From: an uncultured Lachnospiraceae bacterium
GTDB lineage: Bacteria; Bacillota; Clostridia; Lachnospirales; Lachnospiraceae
DNA length: 64,000 nucleotides
Direction of reading: 5' to 3'
Assembly: GCA_900316855.1 (NCBI GenBank)
Contig: ONEK01000011.1
Span: 1-64,000 of the forward strand
The translations under genes and the position numbers were made by a program. A model generated the notes under the pieces. The model ran no database searches, was not told the DNA's origin, and saw only the letters and a program-made list of their open reading frames with translations. Shown piece after piece: positions 25,921-34,528 of the stretch (its first letter is position 1; each line of letters opens with the position of its first letter).

Positions 25921-27228
25921 TTACAGTCCTCCCGTATAGCCGAACGCCCACGGAATGCACAGGCTGATGGCCGGGATAAACGTTACCAAGAGAAGGGCTA
26001 CGATCATGAAGAAATAGAAAGGAAGCACGGCCTTAACCACCTTCTCCATCGGCTCGTGTGCAATGGCTGATCCGATAAACAGAACGGATCCGACCGGAGG
26101 CGTCAGCAGACCGATGCCGCAGTTCAGGACGATGATGATACCGAACTGAACGGGGTCAATACCGATCGAGGTTGCAATCGGCAGCAGGATCGGCGTGGCG
26201 ATCAGGATGATCGGCGCCATATCCATGATCATGCCAAGGAGCAGCAGGATCAGGTTAATCAGGATTGCGATCACATAAGGATTCGAGGATACGCCCTCGA
26301 TTACCTTTGCGAACAGGTCCGGCACGTGCAGCATGGTCAGGCAGTAGCCGAACAGGCTCGACGTCGAAATCAGGATCAGGACGATACTCAGGGTGTCGAT
26401 ACAGCTGTCAATGGAGTACCATACGTCCTTCCAGGTCATTCCCTTGTATACATAGACGGAAACGATCAGGGAATAGATAACTGCAATGGCAGCGGACTCC
26501 GTAGCCGTGAATACACCGGCTACGACGCCGACCACAACGATCAGCATGGCTGCCAGGGCCCAGATGGAATCCACGAGGTCCTTGCCCAGTCTCTTCAGCG
26601 AGAACTTATCACCCTTCGGATACTTCTTGATCTTGGAGATGACGTAGGAGCCGATCATCAACGATACCGCAAGGACCGCGCCCGGCAGATATCCTGCCAG
26701 GAACAGGGAACCTACGGAGATACCGCCTGCCGTCGTCGCATAGATAACCATGTTGTGGGACGGGGGAACCAGCATACCCTCTACCGAGGATGCAATGGTT
26801 ACGGCTGTCGAGAAATCCGTATCGTAGCCGCGGTCCACCATCATCGGGATCTCAATGGAACCAAGCGATGCGGTATCGGCGGAAGCGGAGCCGGAAATTC
26901 CTCCGAAGAAGTAGGAGGCCAGAATGTTCACCATGGCAAGACCACCCGTCATCCAGCCGACACAGGAATCCGCGAGCTGCAGGAGCTTCTCGGAAATACC
27001 GCCGGAGCCCATCAGCACACCCATGGTGATGAAGAAAGGAACCGCCATCAGGGAGAAGGAAGAAATACCCTTTACCATCTGAAGGCACATCGTGGTGAGC
27101 GGAAGTCCCTGATAAGCCAGACACAGGAGCGAAGAAATCGCAACGGAATAAGCGATCGGGAACCGCAGGAACACCATCAGCAGGAAGCTGACCAGAAGAA
27201 TCGCAATTGCAGGAGCATTAATCGTCAT
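25921..27228 (-). CDS. dctM: TRAP transporter large permease subunit
   Basis: A 435-residue membrane protein with about twelve hydrophobic segments, the ion-driven translocating subunit of a TRAP transporter. Recognisable stretches are FLRFPIAYSVAISSLL near the start, MGSGGISEKLLQLADSCVGWMTGGLAM, the FFGGISGSASADTASLGSI loop, PSHNMVIYATTAGGISVGSLF and NCGIGLLTPPVGSVLFIGS. The ATG overlaps the dctQ stop by four bases (ATGA). With dctQ and dctP it should import an organic acid using a sodium gradient; the locus suggests hexuronates. Confidence 0.95.
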   Translation of the reverse strand: MTINAPAIAILLVSFLLMVFLRFPIAYSVAISSLLCLAYQGLPLTTMCLQMVKGISSFSLMAVPFFITMGVLMGSGGISEKLLQLADSCVGWMTGGLAMVNILASYFFGGISGSASADTASLGSIEIPMMVDRGYDTDFSTAVTIASSVEGMLVPPSHNMVIYATTAGGISVGSLFLAGYLPGAVLAVSLMIGSYVISKIKKYPKGDKFSLKRLGKDLVDSIWALAAMLIVVVGVVAGVFTATESAAIAVIYSLIVSVYVYKGMTWKDVWYSIDSCIDTLSIVLILISTSSLFGYCLTMLHVPDLFAKVIEGVSSNPYVIAILINLILLLLGMIMDMAPIILIATPILLPIATSIGIDPVQFGIIIVLNCGIGLLTPPVGSVLFIGSAIAHEPMEKVVKAVLPFYFFMIVALLLVTFIPAISLCIPWAFGYTGGL

Positions 27229-27824
27229 TTCTCAGTTACCTCCTTCAATGCATTCTCACCCGTCTCGGCGGGCAGTTCTTCGATGTTCTCGTTCGACATG
27301 CCGGTCGTGATGCGGTATCCGAAGACTGCAGCCAGATCAATAAAGATCCGCTCCACCTCGAAGAAGATCATGGCAATACCGGCAACCGGAATCGGCAGAT
27401 ACTTCCATACGGAAGAAACACTGGGCATGGAGGTGTACTTCGCCTTCATACCGATCGTGAACGCATACTTAAAGCCGTAGATGATCATGATGACAGCGAG
27501 GATGAACACAACCGCGTCACAGATGACGTCACTGATGTGAACCACCTTCGGCGGCAGATACCGGTCAAACGATGTCATGCGGATATGTGCGTTGCGGCGG
27601 ATAGCAAGAGCCGCGGACAGAACCGCCATGTAGGACATCAGCGTCAGGATGACCTCCTCGCCCCAGTTCGGAGCAGGGAAGACGGTGATGTACCGGCACA
27701 GAACCATCCAGGTTGTGATGCAAAGATCCGCGATCAGCAGGATCTTGCAGATCTGGAGGAATATTTTGTAAATGACATCGTAGATGGGTTTTAATTTATG
27801 TACTTTGCGGAAAAACTCAAGCAT
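27225..27824 (-). CDS. dctQ: TRAP transporter small permease subunit
   Basis: A 199-residue membrane protein with four hydrophobic helices, the DctQ subunit that pairs with DctM. The typical NWGEEVILTLMSYMAVLSAALAIRRNAHIRM region (about residues 60-90) is present, with a conserved-style acidic pair and RRNAHI. The C-terminal tail is acidic and cytoplasmic. The start at 27824 follows GGGAGGG; an upstream ATG at 27881 lies inside the intergenic hairpin. It lies between dctP and dctM in the usual order. Confidence 0.93.
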   Translation of the reverse strand: MLEFFRKVHKLKPIYDVIYKIFLQICKILLIADLCITTWMVLCRYITVFPAPNWGEEVILTLMSYMAVLSAALAIRRNAHIRMTSFDRYLPPKVVHISDVICDAVVFILAVIMIIYGFKYAFTIGMKAKYTSMPSVSSVWKYLPIPVAGIAMIFFEVERIFIDLAAVFGYRITTGMSNENIEELPAETGENALKEVTEK

Positions 27825-27849
27825 GAAATGAAACCCTCCCGTAAAATTC

Positions 27850-27888
27850 GTGCCGGACGACGTACCTTCACAGGCCGTCATCCGGCAC
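27850..27888 (-). promoter_or_regulatory. Intercistronic hairpin between dctP and dctQ
   Basis: GTGCCGGA and TCCGGCAC close a stem with a further CGACG/CGTC pairing inside. There is no T run, so it is probably not a full terminator. Such structures between binding-protein and permease genes commonly protect the upstream message, which would raise the dose of the binding protein. Confidence 0.6.
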
Positions 27889-27917
27889 GTTGTTACTGTG
27901 TCTTAGTATCCAACGGA

Positions 27918-29084
27918 TTATTTCGCCAGATCGAGGATCTTCTGATACAGGTCAGCAAGGTCGCCGGCTGCGTACTCATCAGCGATGGGCTTGCAGGCTG
28001 CCTGCCATGCACTCTTATCGGAAATCTCGATGACGTTGATGCCCTGGGACTTCAGAGTGTCGAGAGCTTCCTGCTCCTTCTCATCCGATACTTCGTGGCA
28101 GTAATCAGATGCAATCTTGCCTGCGTCCATGATTACCTGCTGCTGGTTCTCAGTGAGCTTGCCCCATGCCGCGTCGGAGATGATGGTCTCCATAGCGCCC
28201 AGTGTATGCTCATCCAGAGTGAGGTTAGGACCAACCTCCTGGAAGGAGTTGGACAGATAGTTCGCTACCGGCTGCTCAGCTCCATCGATGGTACCGTTCT
28301 GCAGAGAGGAGTAAACCTCGGACATGGAAACAGGAGAAGGTGTAGCGCCAAGGTTCTCAACCATCTTGGTCATGATCGGGTCATTGGAGACACGGATCTT
28401 CATACCCTTCATGTCATCAGGGGAGCTGACGGGCTTATCCTTTGCGGTAAAGAAGGAACGGAAGCCCTCCTCGCCGAAGTACAGGCCTCTTACACCCAGG
28501 CCCAGCTCAACCGGCTCATTCAGGAACTCAGTGCCGAGATCGCTGTTTGCGAATGCCCAGAAATGCTCCTTGTTCTGGAATGTGTAAGGCAGGGACAGAA
28601 GAACGGACTTCTGTGCGCCATAGTTGGAAAGTGCGAATGCGGAAATACGGCAGATATCAACCGTGCCGGTGCCGCCGAGCATACCGTCGAGGATATCAGC
28701 CTCAACGCCGAGCACGCCGGAGCCCTGCAGATCTACGGTGATGGAGCCGCCGGACATTGCCTCTACAGCCTCTTTGAACTTGGTGTCCATCGCGCCGCAG
28801 ATCGTGTTGTCCAGAGGGTTTACCTCGGCCATAGTGAGCGTTACAGCAGGATCCTTGGATGCTGCGTCATTCACCGTGTAGTCGCCGGATGCCGGAGCCT
28901 CTTCTGCAGCTGCCTCGGTTGCTGCAGTGGTTGCAGCCTCTGTAGCAGCTTCCGTAGCTGCGGGAGCCGCTGCTTCCGTTGCCGCAGGAGCAGCCTCTTC
29001 CTTGCCACCAGACAGACCGCAGCCTGCAAGAAGGCCTGCAAGCATCGCGGTGCTAAGTACTGCACTGATCACTTTTTTCTTCAT
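27918..29084 (-). CDS. dctP: TRAP transporter substrate-binding lipoprotein
   Basis: A 388-residue solute-binding protein. The lipobox is LLAGCGLS (Cys22), followed by a low-complexity Ala/Thr/Glu linker of about 40 residues that spaces the domain from the membrane. DctP features are the LGVEADILDGMLGGT region, DDMKGMKIRVSNDPIM with the carboxylate-binding arginine, and SLQNGTIDGAEQPVANY. The start at 29084 follows GGGAGG. It is the first gene of dctP-dctQ-dctM and probably the main binding protein. A hexuronate ligand is inferred from the linked uxuAB genes. Confidence 0.93.
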   Translation of the reverse strand: MKKKVISAVLSTAMLAGLLAGCGLSGGKEEAAPAATEAAAPAATEAATEAATTAATEAAAEEAPASGDYTVNDAASKDPAVTLTMAEVNPLDNTICGAMDTKFKEAVEAMSGGSITVDLQGSGVLGVEADILDGMLGGTGTVDICRISAFALSNYGAQKSVLLSLPYTFQNKEHFWAFANSDLGTEFLNEPVELGLGVRGLYFGEEGFRSFFTAKDKPVSSPDDMKGMKIRVSNDPIMTKMVENLGATPSPVSMSEVYSSLQNGTIDGAEQPVANYLSNSFQEVGPNLTLDEHTLGAMETIISDAAWGKLTENQQQVIMDAGKIASDYCHEVSDEKEQEALDTLKSQGINVIEISDKSAWQAACKPIADEYAAGDLADLYQKILDLAK

Positions 29085-29428
29085 TTTTTCCTCCCTGTGT
29101 TTGCGGGATCCCGGAAGGGATTCCCTGAACTGATACCGCCTTCTGCCGAAGATGCCCTGTATCTTAGGGACCTTCCGGCATTCGGGCTGATCATTGATTA
29201 CAGTCAGTATTATACGAACCGGCAGGGAGGAGCAAAATAGCAAAATATTCACATCGCGGGTACTTTTTTGTCGGTTTCAGTGCATTTTTCTTTTTATTTC
29301 CGGTAGAGTTGTTTTCTGTCCCGTCTTAATTGTGCATGTTGTGATGTTTTTATCGATAAGAATGTGCATTTTGCACAGTATTTTGCCATTCAGATCTTTT
29401 TCCCGGCTGCACAGGAGAGCCTGAAAGC
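29085..29428. other. Regulatory intergenic region upstream of dctP
   Basis: About 340 bases with no gene between the response regulator stop and dctP. A TATAAT on the minus strand sits at 29209-29214. Just upstream are two tandem 8-base copies of AGCAAAAT (29231-29246, plus-strand reading). Farther on lies an inverted repeat TGTGCA-TTT-TGCACA (29363-29377), with an isolated TGTGCA at 29331. These suit binding by the adjacent AraC-type response regulator or another factor. Confidence 0.5.
29209..29246 (-). promoter_or_regulatory. dctP promoter with abutting direct repeats
   Basis: The -10 is TATAAT (minus strand, 29209-29214). The -35 region at about 29232-29237 is a poor match (TTTTGC, 17-base spacing), and is covered by the tandem repeat ATTTTGCT-ATTTTGCT. 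A weak -35 with repeats over it suggests an activator-dependent promoter. Confidence 0.5.
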
Positions 29429-30214
29429 TCAGATGAGCTCCTGTCTGACATCCGACGGACTCTTCCCCGTGACCCTTCGGAAAACCTTGGCGAAATAATT
29501 CGGGTCAGGGTAACCGACGAAATTCCCGATTTCTCCGATGGAGAACTCCGGGCTGGCAAGAAGTCTTTTCGCCTCCCGGATCCTGTAATCCGTGAGGTAT
29601 GAGACAAAGCTTTTGCCGAAGTACTGCTTGAACAGCTTGCAGAAATAGGCTTCCGAATATCCCATGGCGGAGGCAATATCCGCAACTGCCAGGTCCTGCA
29701 TGAAATGCTCCTCGATAAACTGCTGCATCCTGGCCTGCTGCGAGGACTGTCCGCTCTTTTCGCTGTCCGTCTCTGTTACAGTCTGAGGGGTGCCTGACAA
29801 ATGTCCTGCCGTTCTTTCCTCCCGGCCTGCCGCGACTCCCCGGGCAATCCGGAGTGCTTCCTGCACAGCATCCGCAAGCTCCTTATCATCGCAGGGCTTC
29901 AGAAGATAATCAAGGGCATGGACTTCAATGGCTTTTTTCGCATAGGTAAATTCATCAAAGGCTGTCAGGAAAATAATGCTGCAGCGGGAATCGGTCTCGC
30001 GGATCTTTTCCGCCGCTGCAAGGCCTGTAATGCCCGGCATTGCAATATCCAGAATCATGACGGCAGGGTGCTCCGACGCAAAAAGATCCAGAACCTCCCT
30101 TCCGTTCTGCGCTTCCAGGATCCGGATCTCCTCCCCGAAAAGCCTGAGAAGTTTTTTCGTCAGGACCTTTCTTTCAATTACTTCATCATCCGCGATCAGT
30201 ATCGTCGTACTCAT
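29429..30214 (-). CDS. AraC-type response regulator (YesN-like)
   Basis: A 261-residue DNA-binding response regulator. The receiver domain (1-120) has the acidic pair in LIADDE, the phospho-acceptor aspartate in VMILDIAMPG and the lysine in YLLKPCDD. A polar linker leads to an AraC helix-turn-helix pair (about 160-260) with MGYSEAYFCKLFKQYFGKSF and VGYPDPNYFAKVFRRVTGKSP. Its gene overlaps the kinase gene by 29 bases, so they form one system. The likely targets are the TRAP and uxu operons next door; the repeats upstream of dctP are candidate sites. Confidence 0.92.
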   Translation of the reverse strand: MSTTILIADDEVIERKVLTKKLLRLFGEEIRILEAQNGREVLDLFASEHPAVMILDIAMPGITGLAAAEKIRETDSRCSIIFLTAFDEFTYAKKAIEVHALDYLLKPCDDKELADAVQEALRIARGVAAGREERTAGHLSGTPQTVTETDSEKSGQSSQQARMQQFIEEHFMQDLAVADIASAMGYSEAYFCKLFKQYFGKSFVSYLTDYRIREAKRLLASPEFSIGEIGNFVGYPDPNYFAKVFRRVTGKSPSDVRQELI

Positions 30215-31712
30215 CCTGTATTATTTTCTCATCCTGCGGGAGAACCAGCGTCACCTGCGTGCCGACTCCCTCTTCACTGCTCATCCGGAATTCACCCTTC
30301 TCATAAATGGAGTGAATTCTCTTATAGATATTGCCGACACCGATCCCTGCCGGTCCTGCGGTCCCTGCCCGCAGGGAATCCTGCAGCTTGCGGAATTCCC
30401 GCTCCGGCATGCCCGCTCCCGTATCCTCGACATCAATCCGGACTGCGCCGCCATCCATGTAAACCGCAACTGACACGACTCCACCCTGTTCCTTCTGCGT
30501 CACGCCGTGAATGATGGCATTTTCGACAAGCGGCTGCAGGATGAACACCGGAACCAGGATCGTGTCTGTATTCACGTCCGCGCCCAGAACCGTGCGGTAG
30601 CGGAGCCTGTCTCCGAAACGCATCTTCTGCAGATACATGTAGTCCTCGGTCACCTTCAGTTCCTGCGTCAGCGAGATGAACTGCTCCGTTGTGTGCAGGT
30701 TGTAACGGAAGATATTAGACAGCGACCGGATCATCCGGTCTGTTGTATCCGCTTCCTCGAGCTCCGCCATGCCAGCGATGGTATTGAGTGTATTAAACAG
30801 GAAATGAGGATTGATCTGGCTCTGCAGCAGGTCGAGTCTTGCGGTCTCGAGACGTTTCTCCATATTCACCCGCTCCATCTCTTCCTTATGAAGCTTTTCG
30901 GAGAGTCTCTGGTTCTCCTCCAGCGTCGCAATGCTGTCCCTTGTGGATTTCTTCATCCGGTTGAACGTGGATACCAGCTCCCCGAGTTCATCCTCGTTGC
31001 TTACCCTGATATCCGGCACATCGATATTGCCTGCTGCCATCTGCCTGGATTCCTCCGCGATGCTGCGGATGGGCGTAACAATGAGACGGGAAAGAATCTG
31101 CGTCATTCCGAGCGTGATCACCATCAGGATCATCATCATCAGCAGCAGTATATAGGGCAGGGAATTCAGCAGGGGAACCCGGAGCTCATATTGCGCGGAA
31201 CCTTCTTCCACCGTGATCTGTGTCAGTGCCTGCAGGTAATTCATCAGGAATTCCTGCCTGTCATAAACCTGGTACAGCTTCCTGACTGCGCCTTCTGCTT
31301 CCAGACTTGCGGCGGATGCTTCCTCCCTGGACTGTTCGTAACCCGTGTAGCTGTTGCGGATGCTCCAGGTCCTGGCATAGCGTTCCGGCCCGATCCTGTC
31401 GTAATCAAACGGCAGCAGGTCGATGCAGGCGCGGGTGTGTACTGCCGTCTGTCCGAGCCGCGTCTCATTCTCACGCGTGCGGTCCTTCATGTAAGCACGG
31501 AACGCAGCCTCCTCGTCCTTCATCGCCTCCTGCGCATTCGAGCAGCGGGAAATATCCGACAGGATCCTGCCAACGCCGTCAAGGGACAATCGGGTCGTAT
31601 GAATATTAAAGGCTGCGGTCACTATCATGGACAGAACCAGGATCAGGAACAGCAATCCCGTTTTCGTCCCGATAGGGAGCCGCAGCCAGAAATGACGCAG
31701 TCGGTTAATCAT
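30186..31712 (-). CDS. YesM/LytS-type sensor histidine kinase
   Basis: A 508-residue membrane kinase. Two membrane helices (about 17-38 and 185-208) flank an extracellular, mainly helical sensor of about 145 residues. A HAMP domain follows (about 208-262), then a coiled coil, the phospho-acceptor histidine in QSQINPHFLFNTLNTI, and an ATP-binding domain with PLVENAIIHGV and DTGAGMP plus GIGVGNIYKRI. The family pairs with AraC-type regulators to control uptake of plant-polymer sugars in Bacillota. The start overlaps the cupin stop by eight bases. Confidence 0.93.
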   Translation of the reverse strand: MINRLRHFWLRLPIGTKTGLLFLILVLSMIVTAAFNIHTTRLSLDGVGRILSDISRCSNAQEAMKDEEAAFRAYMKDRTRENETRLGQTAVHTRACIDLLPFDYDRIGPERYARTWSIRNSYTGYEQSREEASAASLEAEGAVRKLYQVYDRQEFLMNYLQALTQITVEEGSAQYELRVPLLNSLPYILLLMMMILMVITLGMTQILSRLIVTPIRSIAEESRQMAAGNIDVPDIRVSNEDELGELVSTFNRMKKSTRDSIATLEENQRLSEKLHKEEMERVNMEKRLETARLDLLQSQINPHFLFNTLNTIAGMAELEEADTTDRMIRSLSNIFRYNLHTTEQFISLTQELKVTEDYMYLQKMRFGDRLRYRTVLGADVNTDTILVPVFILQPLVENAIIHGVTQKEQGGVVSVAVYMDGGAVRIDVEDTGAGMPEREFRKLQDSLRAGTAGPAGIGVGNIYKRIHSIYEKGEFRMSSEEGVGTQVTLVLPQDEKIIQDEYDDTDRG

Positions 31713-32043
31713 CTACGAAGTCCGTGCGATAAGGACTGAACGTGTCGATCAGGACACCGGCCTCCAGACAGACACAGCCATGCTCCACGCCATCTGTCTT
31801 GCACAGCGTATCGCCCTCCGTGACAATGTGCTTCTCGCCGTCAATGGTGAATTCAAATTTTCCGCTCTTTACATAGGTGATCTGCGTATTGGAATGATGG
31901 TGCAGTGCGCCTATGGCGCCTTTTGCAAACGTATTTTCAACCACCATCAGGTCTTCGGAATAGGCCAGAACCCTCTTTACCACGCCCTGTCCGTTATCTT
32001 CCGGTTTCACATCCTTATAAAATACCCAGCGCTGTCCCTTCAT
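31705..32043 (-). CDS. KdgF-like cupin
   Basis: A 112-residue single-domain cupin with the metal motif HHHSNTQITYVKSGKFEF and second motif GDTLCKTDGVEHGCVCL. Length and pattern fit KdgF-type proteins, which linearise unsaturated uronates released from pectin or alginate oligomers ahead of the KDG pathway. The start at 32043 has AGGAG upstream. It heads the operon with the two-component system, next to TRAP and uxu genes, supporting a uronate role. Many small cupins share this pattern, so the exact activity is inferred from context. Confidence 0.72.
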   Translation of the reverse strand: MKGQRWVFYKDVKPEDNGQGVVKRVLAYSEDLMVVENTFAKGAIGALHHHSNTQITYVKSGKFEFTIDGEKHIVTEGDTLCKTDGVEHGCVCLEAGVLIDTFSPYRTDFVDD

Positions 32044-32104
32044 ATTTCTCCTGACTGCCTGCCCCGGCAGGCAGTCCGCGGGCAAAGCCCGCTTCACCTG
32101 AGAT

Positions 32105-32245
32105 CTACAGCTTCCTGCTGCCCGGTTTCCCTGAGTCGTCACCGCGGCGTGATTTCCGGATTTTCCGGATTCTTTCGCCGATGATCACGCCCCCGAGGAA
32201 CGCAAGAATCCACACAAGAATGACAAATATTTTTTCCGCACTCAT
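32105..32245 (-). CDS. Small single-pass membrane protein
   Basis: A 46-residue open frame: one membrane helix (about residues 6-23, FVILVWILAFLGGVII) followed by a strongly basic tail rich in Arg and Lys. The start lies just after the HIT gene stop with only a weak GGG-type binding site, so it would depend on translation from the HIT gene. The hydrophobic and basic layout suggests a real membrane micropeptide, but no family is recognised and chance cannot be excluded. Confidence 0.45.
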   Translation of the reverse strand: MSAEKIFVILVWILAFLGGVIIGERIRKIRKSRRGDDSGKPGSRKL

Positions 32246-32249
32246 CCCG

Positions 32250-32669
32250 TTACAGATTGGCCCTGATCTGGTCAATCAGCTCCTGATACTGTGCGTCGGT
32301 CAGCTCCGTCCTGTGGGGATTCATGGCAAATACGCCGCCCCATTCATAATCATCCTTATACTTCGGAACAATATGGACGTGCAGGTGATGCATGGTATCT
32401 CCGTACGCCCCGAAATTGATTTTGTCCGGACGGAAGGTTTTGTGAATGCACTCCGCGACACGGTTGATATCTTCGATATACCGGGCGCGTTCCTCCTGCG
32501 TCAGCTGTGTGATGTCATCGACATGCTTTTTGCACGCAACAATAACCCGCCCCCTGTGGCTCTGCTCCTTGAACAGAATCAGCTTGGACATCGGCAGCTC
32601 ACAGATTTTAATGCCAAAGGCTGCCAGCAGTTCTCCCTCTGCACAATACGAACAATTCGGATCAGTCAT
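32250..32669 (-). CDS. HIT family nucleotide-binding hydrolase
   Basis: A 139-residue protein of the histidine-triad superfamily, which hydrolyses nucleoside phosphoramidates or dinucleoside polyphosphates. The catalytic triad motif is HHLHVHIVP near residue 95. An N-terminal CxxC (CSYC) resembles the zinc-binding end of HIT proteins, and KKHVDDI precedes the central helices. The binding site AAGGGGG precedes the start at 32669. Cytoplasmic; natural substrate unknown. Confidence 0.9.
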   Translation of the reverse strand: MTDPNCSYCAEGELLAAFGIKICELPMSKLILFKEQSHRGRVIVACKKHVDDITQLTQEERARYIEDINRVAECIHKTFRPDKINFGAYGDTMHHLHVHIVPKYKDDYEWGGVFAMNPHRTELTDAQYQELIDQIRANL

Positions 32670-32734
32670 ACGTTCCCCCTTTTCATTGCATCTCTGTTAT
32701 GTTTTGATTTGTACTTGCGGCCCTTATCATTTCC

Positions 32735-32764
32735 ATTATAACTTGCGTGATCAACGGACTGCAA
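32735..32764 (-). promoter_or_regulatory. Promoter of the HIT gene
   Basis: On the minus strand TTGCAG (32759-32764) and TATAAT (32735-32740) are 18 bases apart, leaving a leader of roughly 60 bases before the HIT start. Confidence 0.65.
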
Positions 32765-32774
32765 TGCACATTCC

Positions 32775-33437
32775 TCAATGCCGCATCTTCTGTCCGGCAG
32801 CGATTGCTGCCGCATCCGCGTCCCTGCCGTAGCGAAGCGGAATCGCTACCTTTTCGTTAAACCAGGAAATCAGCGGCCCCATGAAAAAAGCTGTGACGAG
32901 CGTTCCGACACCTACGGATGCCCCCAGTGCAAAACCGGTCAGCACGCAGATCAGGTCCGTTGCTATCCGGATATATTTGAATTTCCACTTCGGCGCGCGC
33001 TCATCAATCGTTATTGCGACAGCATCATACGTGGAAACTCCCAGATCTGCGGTAAAGTACAGCGCCGAGGAGAAGCAGAGTACAACGATTCCTGCGGCAA
33101 GGAAAACAGCCCGGACCACGATGCCCGGCTCCTGTCCTGCCAGTCTTCTCAGCACCCATTCGGAAAACTCGGCCACATACCCGATCAGGAACAGATTGAT
33201 GATCGTACCGATGCCGATCTTTCTGCGGTTGACAAAAAAGATCACGACAAGCATCGCCGCGTTCAGGACTGCATACCAGGTTCCGAAATCCAGCGGCGTA
33301 AGATTCCAGGTTCCGTGCGCGAATACCTGAAAAGGATCCAGTCCGAAATCCGCATAGCTGAACAGTCCGACCGCGATGCCGCAGACCGTCACACCAATCA
33401 GTGTCATCCATATTCTGCGTCTGAATTCGTGCTGCAA
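32775..33437 (-). CDS. YczE/YitT-like integral membrane protein
   Basis: A 220-residue membrane protein with five to six helices. YczE-like features are GLFSYADFGLDPFQVFAHG near the N-terminus, a GIGTIINLFLIGYVAEF helix, and the LYFTADLGVSTYDAVAI repeat-like segment that mirrors the first. The start is a TTG at 33437, seven bases after GAGGG; there is no ATG between it and an unsupported upstream site at 33596, which lies in the divergent promoter. Function of the family is not settled; some members affect export or lipopeptide production. Divergent from the winged-helix regulator. Confidence 0.78.
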   Translation of the reverse strand: MQHEFRRRIWMTLIGVTVCGIAVGLFSYADFGLDPFQVFAHGTWNLTPLDFGTWYAVLNAAMLVVIFFVNRRKIGIGTIINLFLIGYVAEFSEWVLRRLAGQEPGIVVRAVFLAAGIVVLCFSSALYFTADLGVSTYDAVAITIDERAPKWKFKYIRIATDLICVLTGFALGASVGVGTLVTAFFMGPLISWFNEKVAIPLRYGRDADAAAIAAGQKMRH

Positions 33438-33522
33438 TGTTTTGCCCTCATGAAAATTGTTCAGATTTTCGTTCTTTTGTTGTATGTTTTGCACAATAAA
33501 TATCGACAAATCCGGCTGCTGT

Positions 33523-33550
33523 TTGACATATTTTTCAGATTTGCTATAAT
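33523..33550 (+). promoter_or_regulatory. Near-consensus sigma-A promoter for the regulator gene
   Basis: TTGACA (33523-33528) and TATAAT (33545-33550) are both perfect, with 16-base spacing, giving a leader of about 43 bases before the start at 33601. It should be one of the strongest promoters in the window unless repressed. Confidence 0.82.
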
Positions 33551-33600
33551 TTTTTCGTAGTGCTGTGAGAGATCCATCAAAATCGGGGAGGATCATTTAC

Positions 33601-34518
33601 ATGTTATACCTGCATTCGCTGGACGATGCCAGTGCAGTGTTCCGGGCACTGGGAACCACAACCAGAATCCAGATCATGCAGCTGATCTACGAAAACCCTG
33701 CCATGACCATGAATGAACTGGCGAGGGAACTCGGGATTACGAACAGCGCAGTCTCCATGCACGTCGGGAAGCTCCAGGAAGCTGGTCTCGTGACCATAGA
33801 GACCACCACAGGAAGACGCGGAATAGCCAAAATTGTCCGCCCCGCCCATAACCGCCTGGTAGTTGATATGTCGCCGGCGCCGGTGAAGATCGACAATTGC
33901 TATCAGGATGACATCAAGGTCGGTTATTACACACGGGCGCAAATCCAGCCCGTATGCGGTCTTGCGACTGCGAGCGGCATCATCGGCGAACTCAACGATC
34001 CGAAAGTCTTCTCCTACCCGGAACGGTTTGACGCTGATATTCTGTGGCTTCGTTCCGGCAGTATCCGTTATAATCTCCCCAACCGCCTGAAGCCCGGCCA
34101 GACTGTCTCGAAGCTTCAGTTTTCATTTGAAATCAGTTCCAAGAGCGCTGTCGGCTTCGGGGAATGCCCGAGCGATATTTATTTTTCACTCAATGACGTG
34201 CCGATCGGCAAATGGACCAGCCCGGGTGATTTCGGATTCCGCCGCGGTATCATTTCGCCTCTGTGGTGGCCGTCTGACCTGAATCAGTTCGGCAGACTGC
34301 AAAGTGTTGTAGTCGACGAAACAGGTACGTTTACCGACGGAGTACGCAGGATTTCGGATGTCACAATCCACGACCTGCACATCGATTCCAATACTGCCAT
34401 TAATTTCACATTCACCGTACCGGAGGATTCGGCAAACAGCGGAGGGCTGACCATCTTCGGTGAATCGTTCGGAGACTATTCCCAGAATATCCGCATGCGG
34501 ATGTATTACGAGGAGTGA
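33601..34518 (+). CDS. ArsR-like winged-helix regulator with large C-terminal beta domain
   Basis: A 305-residue protein. Residues 10-85 are a winged-helix DNA-binding domain (TTTRIQIMQLIYENPAMTMNELARELGITNSAVSMHVGKL in two parts: a helix, then the recognition helix with ITNSAVSMHVGKL). The remaining 215 residues are rich in beta strands and aromatic residues, with features like WTSPGDFGFRRG and SPLWWPSDLNQFG, which look like a ligand-binding jelly roll. Proteins with this layout occur in Bacillota near glycoside-use genes. It lacks the cysteine pattern of metal-sensing ArsR proteins. GGGGAGG precedes the start at 33601. Targets are unknown; self-control is possible. Confidence 0.75.
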   Translation: MLYLHSLDDASAVFRALGTTTRIQIMQLIYENPAMTMNELARELGITNSAVSMHVGKLQEAGLVTIETTTGRRGIAKIVRPAHNRLVVDMSPAPVKIDNCYQDDIKVGYYTRAQIQPVCGLATASGIIGELNDPKVFSYPERFDADILWLRSGSIRYNLPNRLKPGQTVSKLQFSFEISSKSAVGFGECPSDIYFSLNDVPIGKWTSPGDFGFRRGIISPLWWPSDLNQFGRLQSVVVDETGTFTDGVRRISDVTIHDLHIDSNTAINFTFTVPEDSANSGGLTIFGESFGDYSQNIRMRMYYEE

Positions 34519-34528
34519 TCCGCCGGAA

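Noticed and set aside
28860..29000. Tandem repeat DNA in dctP
   Set aside because: The repetitive look comes from codons for an Ala/Thr/Glu linker in a lipoprotein, a normal feature, and not from a mobile or CRISPR-type repeat.
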